Made by a program: the position numbers and the translations under genes
Part shown: positions 50,168 through 57,196 of the stretch, piece after piece
How positions within the stretch are numbered: the first letter of the stretch is position 1
Layout: each line of letters begins with the position of its first letter
From: JALZVT01 sp964634815
Lineage (GTDB): Bacteria; Pseudomonadota; Gammaproteobacteria; Pseudomonadales; Azotimanducaceae
Direction: 5' to 3'
DNA: 64,000 bases
NCBI GenBank assembly: GCA_964634815.1
Contig: CAZWMD010000008.1
Location: forward strand, 57,135 to 121,134
Notes under the pieces: model-generated
Told to the model about the DNA's origin: nothing
The model's database searches: none
What the model saw: the letters and a program-made list of their open reading frames with translations, nothing else

Positions 50168-51404
50168 TCGTGCTGCCGAACAGGTGCTTGAGCAATGTGC
50201 TGTGCTCGCAACAATGAGTTCGATGACCAACGGCATCTGCCGGGTGTATCTGAGCGAAGAACACAGGCGGGCGAACACCCAGGTGAGTCAATGGATGCAA
50301 GAGGCCGGCATGACGACTCACATCGATGCGGTGGGTAACGTTCGCGGACGCTATGCAGCAAGCTCTGAGGATGCGCCGGTTCTGCTCATTGGTTCGCACC
50401 TCGACAGCATTCCCGACGCGGGTGCCTACGACGGCATTCTTGGGGTTTTGCTGGGTATCAGTGCCGTTGCAGAACTCAACGCAAAGGCGCAGAGGTTGCC
50501 ATTTGCTGTGGAAATTATCGGCTTTGGCGAAGAAGAAGGCGTGCGCTTTGGCACCACGCTCATGACCAGTCGGGCACTTGCGGGTACCTGGGACGCCAGT
50601 TGGTGGTCGCTGGTTGATGACACCGGCGTATCACTTAAGGAGGCCTTTTCTGCCTTTGATCTTGATCCCAGCGCCGTGCCTGGTGCCGCCATGACAGCGG
50701 CAGATGTGCTTGGTTACGTTGAAGTACACATCGAGCAGGGACCGGTACTTGAGGCTGAAGATCTGCCGCTTGGCGTCGTTACCGCGATTGCGGGTGCCAA
50801 ACGGTTACGCATTCGTATCGAGGGTGCGGCCGGCCACGCGGGTACCACGCCAATGGAATTGCGCCGAGACGCGCTTGTTGCCGCCGCCCGGGCCGTGGCT
50901 CGGGCTGAAACTATTGCGCAACGCTTTGGTGTAGTGGCAACCGTAGGACAGCTGGGCTGTGAGCCGGGCGGGGTCAACGTTATTCCTGGTGCCGCTGAGT
51001 TTTCACTTGATATTCGCAGTGGCGATGATGCGCAGCGGGATGCTGCGCTTGAGGTGTTCATTGCTGATACTCAAACCGATTGCAAACAACGTGGTTTAGA
51101 GATTGAGATTGAGCATACTCACGCAGCCGCGGCTGCGCCCTGTGCCGCTCACCTGCAGGATGTGCTCGAATCGGCACTTATAGATCTTGAGCTTGAGCCA
51201 AAAAAGCTGCCCAGCGGAGCCGGGCACGATGCCATGGCGATCGCAGAATTGTGTGACGTCGCTATGCTGTTTGTGCGCAGCCCGGGCGGCATCAGCCACA
51301 ATCCAGCGGAATCGGTCATCATGGAAGACGTGGCTCTTGCCCACCAGACACTGGTCGCGTTTCTCCACAAGCTTGCCCAACGGCACTCGTCCAACGCTAA
51401 TTGA
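50154..51404 (+). CDS. allC: Allantoate amidohydrolase (M20 family)
   Basis: 416 residues. Hydrolyses allantoate to ureidoglycine, CO2 and ammonia. M20 metal ligands and catalytic residues: IGSHLDSIPDAGAYDGILGVL (His, Asp), FGEEEGVRFG (Glu pair), YVEVHIEQGPVLE (His), SGAGHDAMAI (His), with the dimerisation lid GAAGHAGTTPM and the Arg/Asn of VNVIPGAAEFSLDIRS. N-carbamoyl-amino-acid hydrolases look alike, but the neighbour allE supports AllC. ATG 50154 with AAAGGA upstream. Confidence 0.92.
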   Translation: MTLASRAAEQVLEQCAVLATMSSMTNGICRVYLSEEHRRANTQVSQWMQEAGMTTHIDAVGNVRGRYAASSEDAPVLLIGSHLDSIPDAGAYDGILGVLLGISAVAELNAKAQRLPFAVEIIGFGEEEGVRFGTTLMTSRALAGTWDASWWSLVDDTGVSLKEAFSAFDLDPSAVPGAAMTAADVLGYVEVHIEQGPVLEAEDLPLGVVTAIAGAKRLRIRIEGAAGHAGTTPMELRRDALVAAARAVARAETIAQRFGVVATVGQLGCEPGGVNVIPGAAEFSLDIRSGDDAQRDAALEVFIADTQTDCKQRGLEIEIEHTHAAAAAPCAAHLQDVLESALIDLELEPKKLPSGAGHDAMAIAELCDVAMLFVRSPGGISHNPAESVIMEDVALAHQTLVAFLHKLAQRHSSNAN

Positions 51405-51419
51405 ATACGGAACAGTTTT

Positions 51420-52187
51420 ATGTCGACAGTTGAACCATCGCCTCACACCGGTATCAGTCGTACCGCCATCCGGCGTGACCACGCGGTGTTTACCCCCGAA
51501 TCCCACGTTCCTGTGTTGTTCCCGGGTTGGGATAACGCGGAAACCGTGGTGGTTATCTCCGCAGAAATGGGCGCCAAGTTTGAGCAGTACATTGTCTCTT
51601 GCCATGCTGGCGCCAGGCTTCAGCCGCTGCGCGAGCAGGATGAACTCTTTGTGCTGGTGCAAACGGGCGAGATCACGCTGACCCACAAGGGCGCAAGCCA
51701 CACACTTGCGGCTGACGGCTATGCCTATGTGCCCCCCGGCGGCGACTGGCGCATTGAATCTGCCGGTGAGGCAACGCTTTTGGTATTTGCCAAGCCCTAC
51801 ATTGAATTACCCGGTCAGGCCTTACCTGAGTTACTGGTGCAGCGCCTTGATGATGTGCCTGCAGAGCCATTTCTAGGTGACGAAGGTGCGCTGTTGCAGG
51901 TGTTGTTACCGGAGTCGCTGCGCTTCGACTGGGGAATCAACCTGTTTGATTTTGTGCCGGGCGGCACCTTGCCCAATGTGGAATCTCATTTCATGGAGCA
52001 TGGGCTGTTTCTGCTGGCGGGGCAGGGCGTGTATCGCCTCGGCGATCACTGGTATCCGGTCACGGCAGGCGATTGCATCTGGATGGGACCCTATGTCCCC
52101 CAGTGGTATGTCGCCGCAGGCAAGACGCACTCAAGGTATTTGTACTACAAAGAAATGAACCGGCCGCCGGTGGCCACACCAGGCTAG
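51420..52187 (+). CDS. allE: (S)-Ureidoglycine aminohydrolase
   Basis: 255 residues, a bicupin that turns ureidoglycine into ureidoglycolate and ammonia. N-terminal cupin: AKFEQYIVSCHAG..QDELFVLVQTGEI. C-terminal cupin with the Mn site: ESHFMEHGLFLLAGQGVYRLGDHWYPVTAGDCIWMGPYVPQWY (Glu, His, His, Gln). Matches AllE (YlbA). Sixteen bases after allC. No ureidoglycolate dehydrogenase or lyase is seen in the window. Overlaps the convergent PRT gene by four bases. Confidence 0.93.
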   Translation: MSTVEPSPHTGISRTAIRRDHAVFTPESHVPVLFPGWDNAETVVVISAEMGAKFEQYIVSCHAGARLQPLREQDELFVLVQTGEITLTHKGASHTLAADGYAYVPPGGDWRIESAGEATLLVFAKPYIELPGQALPELLVQRLDDVPAEPFLGDEGALLQVLLPESLRFDWGINLFDFVPGGTLPNVESHFMEHGLFLLAGQGVYRLGDHWYPVTAGDCIWMGPYVPQWYVAAGKTHSRYLYYKEMNRPPVATPG

Positions 52188-52771
52188 GTCTGCTCGCAAC
52201 GTTGCAGATGTGGAACCAGCGACGGTTTGTGCTGCGCAATCTCGGCATGGGTTAAACCGTGTAATTCGTAAGGCAAAACCAGCCAATCGCTGGTTTCATG
52301 CAGATAGAAGTCCGGGTACTCGCGATCAGCCAGAGTGTCCTGGGGGGGATTGCGTACCCACACAGAAGCGATGCGAATCTCTTTGGGGGTGTTGCGTTTC
52401 AGGCGTACGCTGAGCGACTCAATAACAGCGGCGGTATGGCGGCCGCTGGAATAGACGTCGTCAACAATCAGCAGTTGGTCGTCAGCGTTCAGGTTATCCA
52501 GCAGATACTGTTTGCCATGCACCCGGATGGCCGACTTGTTGAGGAAATTGCGCTCGTAAGCCTCACGCCCGGTGTAGGAGGTTCTAAGCGCGATGTGATC
52601 GGTTTGCACGCCCAGGGTAGCAAGGCATTCCTGCACCACGATGCCAACGGCGCTGCCACCGCGCCACAGACCAACAATAAACGACGGCCTAAACTCACTG
52701 TCGAAAATTTGGCAACCCAGGCGGAAGCCATCAAGAATGTGCTCTTGCTCAGAAACAAAGTGTTTTTCCAT
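52184..52771 (-). CDS. Purine-type phosphoribosyltransferase
   Basis: 195 residues from ATG 52771. PRT fold with the PRPP loop LLIVDDVYSSGRHTAAVI (about 97-114), and FIVGLWRGGSAVGIVVQE for pyrophosphate binding. It resembles the xanthine/hypoxanthine PRTs that make nucleotides from free bases. Divergent from a similar PRT only 75 bases away. The local deaminases and transporters support base salvage; the exact base is not readable. Confidence 0.88.
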   Translation of the reverse strand: MEKHFVSEQEHILDGFRLGCQIFDSEFRPSFIVGLWRGGSAVGIVVQECLATLGVQTDHIALRTSYTGREAYERNFLNKSAIRVHGKQYLLDNLNADDQLLIVDDVYSSGRHTAAVIESLSVRLKRNTPKEIRIASVWVRNPPQDTLADREYPDFYLHETSDWLVLPYELHGLTHAEIAQHKPSLVPHLQRCEQT

Positions 52772-52846
52772 AAGCGGATGGTAGCCTGATTGATGCCGCC
52801 TTGGCATCATTGGCACCCGCTGCCAGCCAATCTTCAGAACCGCCCT

Positions 52847-53449
52847 ATGCCAGACTCATCCCCAGACTCTGCCCCGGAGAAGCTCTATCTCGATGCGGAT
52901 GAATTGCTTGACGATTCTTTTCGGCTTGCCGCAGACATCTATGCCAGCGGCTTCCGGCCATCATTTATTATCGCGGTTTGGCGAGGTGGCGCGCCCATTG
53001 GTCTCGCGGTCCAGGAATTCATGAGCCATCTTGGGGTGGAAAGCGACCACATTGCGATTCGTACCAGTTCTTACTTCCCTGGTATCGACCAGCGCTCGCG
53101 CAAGGTGGCAGTGCATGGACTTAACTATCTGGTTAAGAATTTGAAGTATGAAGATCAGTTGCTGATTGTCGACGACGTCTTTGATACCGGCCACACGATT
53201 GCAGCGATTCTCAGTGAATTGCGCAGCAAACTCCGTAGAAACATGCCGGAAGACACGCGCATCGCGGTGCCCTATTACAAGCCCACGCGCAACGAAACCG
53301 ATCTTGAACCGCACTATTTTGTCCATGAAACTGCGCGCTGGCTTAAGTACCCCCAGTCTCTTGAGGGCTTAACGCGGGCAGAGATGGCCGAGCACCGTCC
53401 CGAGATTTATCAGATCATCAAAGATCGCTTGCCTGACAGTGTGCAGTAA
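52847..53449 (+). CDS. Purine-type phosphoribosyltransferase, second copy
   Basis: 200 residues from ATG 52847. Has LLIVDDVFDTGHTIAAIL (PRPP motif), FIIAVWRGGAPIGLAVQEFMSHLGVESDHIAIRTSSY, and shared blocks with the neighbouring divergent PRT (SEFRPSFIVGLWRGG versus SGFRPSFIIAVWRGG; HGLTHAEIAQH versus EGLTRAEMAEH). They are clear paralogues, probably of different base preference. Thirty bases upstream of the ADA-like gene on the same strand. The ribosome site is poor; TTG 52790 and ATG 52793 are less likely starts. Confidence 0.88.
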   Translation: MPDSSPDSAPEKLYLDADELLDDSFRLAADIYASGFRPSFIIAVWRGGAPIGLAVQEFMSHLGVESDHIAIRTSSYFPGIDQRSRKVAVHGLNYLVKNLKYEDQLLIVDDVFDTGHTIAAILSELRSKLRRNMPEDTRIAVPYYKPTRNETDLEPHYFVHETARWLKYPQSLEGLTRAEMAEHRPEIYQIIKDRLPDSVQ

Positions 53450-53479
53450 TCTGAACCATCAACCCAGCAGGAGCCAACA

Positions 53480-54496
53480 ATGACCGGTGCCTCTCACAAC
53501 TTTGTAGCCGGCCTGCCCAAAGCAGAATTACATGTGCATCTGGAAGGGACACTTGAACCCGAGTTTCTGTTTGAGTGTGCAAAACGAAACGGCATAGAGC
53601 TTCAGTATGACACCCCGGCGGATGTGGTCGCCGCCTACGACTTCCATGATTTGCCGTCGTTTTTGGGCATCTATTACGCTGCCATGGATGTGCTTCGCAC
53701 GGAGCAAGACTTTTATGAGCTTGCCATGGCGTATTTTTCGAAGTCGGCGGCACAAAACGTGATTTACGCTGAGCCGTTTTTTGATCCCCAGGCACATACC
53801 AGCCGCGGTGTGAGCTTTGAGACCGTGATTACCGGCATACATCGCGCTCAGGTCGATGCCGAGGCGAAGTTTGGTCTTTCCTCTAACCTCATTATGTGCT
53901 TCTTGCGCGATATGAGCGCCGAATCGGCAGCGGAACACTTGCAGATGGCCGAGCCTTACCTGGACTGGTTGGTTGGCGTGGGGCTCGACAGCGACGAAAA
54001 GGACAACCCGCCAGCAAAGTTTGCAGACACCTTTGCCCGGGCTCGGCAGCTGGGCCTCAAGCTCACCATGCACTGCGATGTGAACCAGAAAGACATTGTC
54101 GATCACATGTGGGAGTGCCTGGATCTCATTGAGGTCGACCGAATCGATCATGGCATCAACGCCCTGGATGACCCCGCACTGCTTGAAGCGATCCGCAAGC
54201 GCGGCCTGGGCCTGACGGTTTGCCCGATCTCCAACCGCTTTGTGGTGCAAACGCTGACCGGGCAAGAACTTCGGGCCCTGATGGAGGCGGGGGTGCTGGC
54301 GACCGTCAATTCGGATGATCCGGCCTATTTTCAGGGCTATATGAATGAAAATCTTGCGGCGTTGGCTGATGAGGCGGGGTTTAGTGAGCTGGAGCTGGCG
54401 ACCCTGACGCGCAACGCCTTTGCCGTTTGCTGGGCCGAACCCGCCCTGAAAGCCACCCTGACAGACAGGCTGGAAGCCTATTTGGCGGCAATCTGA
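53480..54496 (+). CDS. ADA-family deaminase lacking the HAGE motif
   Basis: 338 residues. LHVHLEGT (His18, His20), VDRIDHG (219-225), CPISN and VNSDDP (metal Asp279) are as in ADA enzymes. But residues 198-201 read HCDV where HAGE carries the catalytic Glu, so the usual proton donor is missing; Asp200 sits one residue before. The gene is otherwise intact, so a shifted acid or different substrate is likelier than decay. ATG 53480 with AGGAG upstream. Likely paired with the PRT ahead. Overall closeness to the adenine-deaminase branch (PA0148-like) but not identical. Confidence 0.88.
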   Translation: MTGASHNFVAGLPKAELHVHLEGTLEPEFLFECAKRNGIELQYDTPADVVAAYDFHDLPSFLGIYYAAMDVLRTEQDFYELAMAYFSKSAAQNVIYAEPFFDPQAHTSRGVSFETVITGIHRAQVDAEAKFGLSSNLIMCFLRDMSAESAAEHLQMAEPYLDWLVGVGLDSDEKDNPPAKFADTFARARQLGLKLTMHCDVNQKDIVDHMWECLDLIEVDRIDHGINALDDPALLEAIRKRGLGLTVCPISNRFVVQTLTGQELRALMEAGVLATVNSDDPAYFQGYMNENLAALADEAGFSELELATLTRNAFAVCWAEPALKATLTDRLEAYLAAI

Positions 54497-54585
54497 GCCC
54501 CTGTCTGAGTCTCTGTACCTCAGTTTTTGAGATTACTGTAGTATTAACAAGGGCTTATGCAGCCTGTGCTGCCCCGAAAGCGCCC

Positions 54586-54614
54586 TTGTGTACAATGGTG
54601 CACGGCAGTACAAT
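54586..54614 (+). promoter_or_regulatory. Candidate sigma-70 promoter of infC operon
   Basis: TTGTGT (54586-54591) and TACAAT (54609-54614) with a 17-base spacer, about 143 bases ahead of the infC start and downstream of the ADA-like gene. It fits a vegetative promoter by pattern. The rest of 54497-54756 shows no gene. Confidence 0.4.
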
Positions 54615-54756
54615 CCGCCCGCTTTTGTCCTGTGATACACAGCCGTTTTGCTGTGGCCAGTCAGAATCCTGGAGAGGAGGTAGATTGGGTGCTTAAACGG
54701 TTATGAGCCAATTGGCTCGACCGGGGCAAGTTTATAAAAATTTTTGGAGATTGCTT

Positions 54757-55290
54757 ATTAAAAAAGGTGCAAAGCGCGCTGACCGCTCGGTTCTCAATGA
54801 AGATATCCGGGTACCTAGCGTACGCTTGATTGGTGCGGACGGTTCCCAGGTAGGAATTGTTGCGCGAGATGATGCTCTGGCTGAGGCACGACGTGCCGCG
54901 CTGGATCTGGTTCTTATTTCGCCAGATGCCGAACCTCCCGTGTGCAAGATCATGGATTACGGCAAACACGTCTTCGAGCAGAAGAAGGTGAAGGCGGCGC
55001 AGAAGAAGAAGCAGAAACAGACTCAGGTTAAGGAGATGAAGTTTCGCCCCGGTACCGAAGAAGGCGACTACGCGGTTAAGCTTCGCAACCTGATCCGCTT
55101 TCTTGAAGAAGGCGACAAAGCTAAGGTCTCCCTGCGGTTTCGCGGCAGAGAAGTGGTTCACCCGGAAATCGGCATGAACCTGATGCAGCGCATCGAAGAC
55201 GATTTGGCCGATTACGGCACGGTGGAATCGCCACCAAAGTTTGAAGGACGACAGGTCATCATGGTCCTGGCGCCCAGAAAGAAGAAGTAG
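54757..55290 (+). CDS. infC: Translation initiation factor IF-3
   Basis: 177 residues, beginning IKKGAKRADRSVLNEDIRVPSVRLIGADGSQVGIV and including CKIMDYGKHVFEQKKK and the C-terminal domain FRPGTEEGDYAVKLRNLIRFLEEGDK...RFRGREVVHPEIG. The family starts at this point, and the codon is ATT (54757-54759), with GGAGA seven bases upstream. An AUU start is the classical means by which IF-3 represses its own synthesis. The ATG at 54703 would add residues not seen in IF-3. thrS, usual upstream neighbour, is absent here. Confidence 0.95.
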   Translation: MKKGAKRADRSVLNEDIRVPSVRLIGADGSQVGIVARDDALAEARRAALDLVLISPDAEPPVCKIMDYGKHVFEQKKVKAAQKKKQKQTQVKEMKFRPGTEEGDYAVKLRNLIRFLEEGDKAKVSLRFRGREVVHPEIGMNLMQRIEDDLADYGTVESPPKFEGRQVIMVLAPRKKK

Positions 55291-55507
55291 TAGCTAAAAC
55301 TACTGCTTACTAAAAAGAAGCTCATAGAAGCCTCTCCTCCTGTCCGGCAGATGTCTTAGCTTTAAGACCTGACCAGGACCTGAGGGCATAAAACGATCGG
55401 ATACCAGCGGCACCATTTAGTGTGCTAACGGGTCTTAAATTGAACATAGCGCTTGAGGCGCTGCCTTATAGGCAGGCGTTTAAGGCGTGTTATTTCGGAG
55501 CATTCAA
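55291..55507 (+). promoter_or_regulatory. Structured leader between infC and rpmI
   Basis: 217 bases with several hairpins: GTCTTA...TAAGAC, AGCGC-TTGAG-GCGCT and GCCT-TATA-GGC next to each other before rpmI. This is the position of the L20-binding leader in E. coli and Bacillus, where L20 represses rpmI-rplT. Identity as such a leader is inferred from position and folding, not from a consensus match. Confidence 0.45.
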
Positions 55508-55708
55508 ATGCCCAAGATGAAGACCAATCGCGGTGCGGCTAAACGCTTTCGCCGTACCTCAAACGGTTTCAAGCACCGCTGTGCTTACCGTAACCACATC
55601 CTGACCAAGATGGCGAAGAAGCGAAAGCGTCAGCTGCGCGGCCTGGAAGAGGTTGCCCCGGGTGACGTTAAGTTGCTCAAGCGGATGTTGCCCGGCAAGG
55701 CCCGATAG
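55508..55708 (+). CDS. rpmI: 50S ribosomal protein L35
   Basis: 66 residues: MPKMKTNRGAAKRF, ending in KRMLPGK. ATG 55508 follows CGGAG by eight bases; the longer frame is not used. Conserved place between infC and rplT. Part of the large ribosomal subunit. Confidence 0.97.
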   Translation: MPKMKTNRGAAKRFRRTSNGFKHRCAYRNHILTKMAKKRKRQLRGLEEVAPGDVKLLKRMLPGKAR

Positions 55709-55717
55709 GAGAATCAG

Positions 55718-56077
55718 ATGCCAAGAGTAAAACGTGGCGTTGCTTCTCGAGCACGTCGGAAAAAAGTTCTAAAGCAGGCGAAAGGGTATTACGGTGCCCG
55801 GTCGCGTCAATTCAAGGTTGCGAAGCAGGCGGTCATCAAGGCCGGCCAGTACGCCTATCGTGACCGTCGCCAGAAGAAGCGCCAGTTTCGGTCGCTTTGG
55901 ATCGTGCGCATCAACGCAGCGGCCCGTGAACATGGGCTGTCGTACAGCCGCATGATTAACGGTCTTAACAAGGCAGAGATCGACATCGATCGACGGGTGC
56001 TTGCTGATCTGGCGCTTAATCAGCGCGAAGCTTTTGCAGCGTTAGCCGAATCGGCCAAGACGGCGCTCGCTGCCTGA
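55718..56077 (+). CDS. rplT: 50S ribosomal protein L20
   Basis: 119 residues: MPRVKRGVASRARRKKVLKQAKGYYGARSR, INAAAREHGLSYSRMINGL, NQREAFAALAE. Binds 23S rRNA early in assembly and represses its own operon in many bacteria. Nine bases after rpmI, with AGGAGAATC before its ATG; followed by a strong terminator. Confidence 0.97.
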   Translation: MPRVKRGVASRARRKKVLKQAKGYYGARSRQFKVAKQAVIKAGQYAYRDRRQKKRQFRSLWIVRINAAAREHGLSYSRMINGLNKAEIDIDRRVLADLALNQREAFAALAESAKTALAA

Positions 56078-56105
56078 TTCGGTTGCACTAACCGATAACC
56101 GCAAA

Positions 56106-56135
56106 AAGCCGCCGCTAACAACGGCGGCTTTTTTG
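56106..56135 (+). terminator. Rho-independent terminator after rplT
   Basis: AAGCCGCCG (56106-56114), loop CTAACAA, CGGCGGCTT (56122-56130), then a T-run. It separates the infC-rpmI-rplT unit from pheST. No Phe-rich leader peptide (pheM-type attenuator) is seen here. Confidence 0.92.
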
Positions 56136-56170
56136 TTTCTACATTCCTTAAATCCCTGCACACTTAGCAC

Positions 56171-57196
56171 ATGAGTATTGAACAAACCGTAGATCAACTG
56201 GCAGACGCCGCGATCCAGAACATCTCAGAAGCGCCTGATCTTAAGGATCTGGACAGCGTACGAGTCGCCTACCTCGGCAAGAAGGGTGAGTTGACCGCGT
56301 TGCTTAAATCTCTGGGCACCCTGGATGCGAGTGAGCGTCCAGCCGCTGGCGCTCTGATTAACAAGGGCAAAGCCCGGGTACAAGAAGCGCTTGATGCACG
56401 GCTGCACACCTTGCAACAAGCACAGCTCAACGCCGCACTTGCCAGCGAGGCCGTTGATGTGACTTTGCCGGGTAGACGCCAGAGTGCCGGTGGGCTGCAT
56501 CCTGTCACCCAGGTGATACATCGAATCTCGGATATCTTTGTCCAGGCCGGTTACTCCGTGGCGTCCGGCCCAGAGATCGAAGACGACTACCACAACTTTG
56601 AAGCGCTAAATATTCCCGCCCATCACCCAGCGCGGGCGATGCATGACACGTTCTATTTTGGTGATGGCTCGCTTTTGCGCACCCATACCTCGCCCATGCA
56701 GGTGCGAGTGATGGAGAAATCCGAGCCGCCCATCCGATTGATTTGTCCGGGTCGAGTTTATCGCCGCGACTCCGATCTCACTCACACGCCGATGTTCCAT
56801 CAGGTGGAGGGTCTGGTGGTCGACAAGAACATCAGTTTTGCAGATCTGAAAGGTACGGTGATTGATTTTCTGCAGCGCTTCTTCGAGGCGGAGCTGGCCG
56901 TGCGCTTTCGTCCGTCCTATTTTCCCTTCACAGAGCCATCCGCCGAAGTTGATGTGCAGTGTGTGCATTGTCGTGGCGACGGATGTCGTGTCTGCAGTAA
57001 TACCGGCTGGCTTGAAGTCATGGGCTGCGGGCTGGTGCATCCCAATGTGCTCACAATGTCCAATATCGATCCCGAAACCTACAGCGCCTTTGCGTTTGGG
57101 TTTGGTGCGGATCGCTTGGCGATGCTCTTGTATGAGGTTGATGATCTGCGATTGTTTTTTGATAACGATGCGCGATTTTTGGAGCAGTTCCGATGA
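56171..57196 (+). CDS. pheS: Phenylalanyl-tRNA synthetase, alpha subunit
   Basis: 341 residues. Class II synthetase: N-terminal coiled-coil for tRNA (about 1-85), motif 1 near IFVQAGYSVASGPEIEDDYHNF, motif 2 CPGRVYRRDSDLTHTPMFHQVEG, and motif 3 GFGADRLAMLLYEVDDLR. Pairs with PheT as an alpha2-beta2 tetramer. Stop overlaps pheT start by four bases. Confidence 0.97.
   Translation: MSIEQTVDQLADAAIQNISEAPDLKDLDSVRVAYLGKKGELTALLKSLGTLDASERPAAGALINKGKARVQEALDARLHTLQQAQLNAALASEAVDVTLPGRRQSAGGLHPVTQVIHRISDIFVQAGYSVASGPEIEDDYHNFEALNIPAHHPARAMHDTFYFGDGSLLRTHTSPMQVRVMEKSEPPIRLICPGRVYRRDSDLTHTPMFHQVEGLVVDKNISFADLKGTVIDFLQRFFEAELAVRFRPSYFPFTEPSAEVDVQCVHCRGDGCRVCSNTGWLEVMGCGLVHPNVLTMSNIDPETYSAFAFGFGADRLAMLLYEVDDLRLFFDNDARFLEQFR

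Noticed and set aside
22035..54496. Multiple ADA-family genes as recent duplicates
   Set aside because: The three proteins differ in length, signal peptide and catalytic motif, so they are old, separate branches rather than a recent expansion.
54703..54756. ATG 54703 as the start of infC
   Set aside because: It adds 18 residues unlike IF-3; ATT 54757 has a ribosome site and the family N-terminus.
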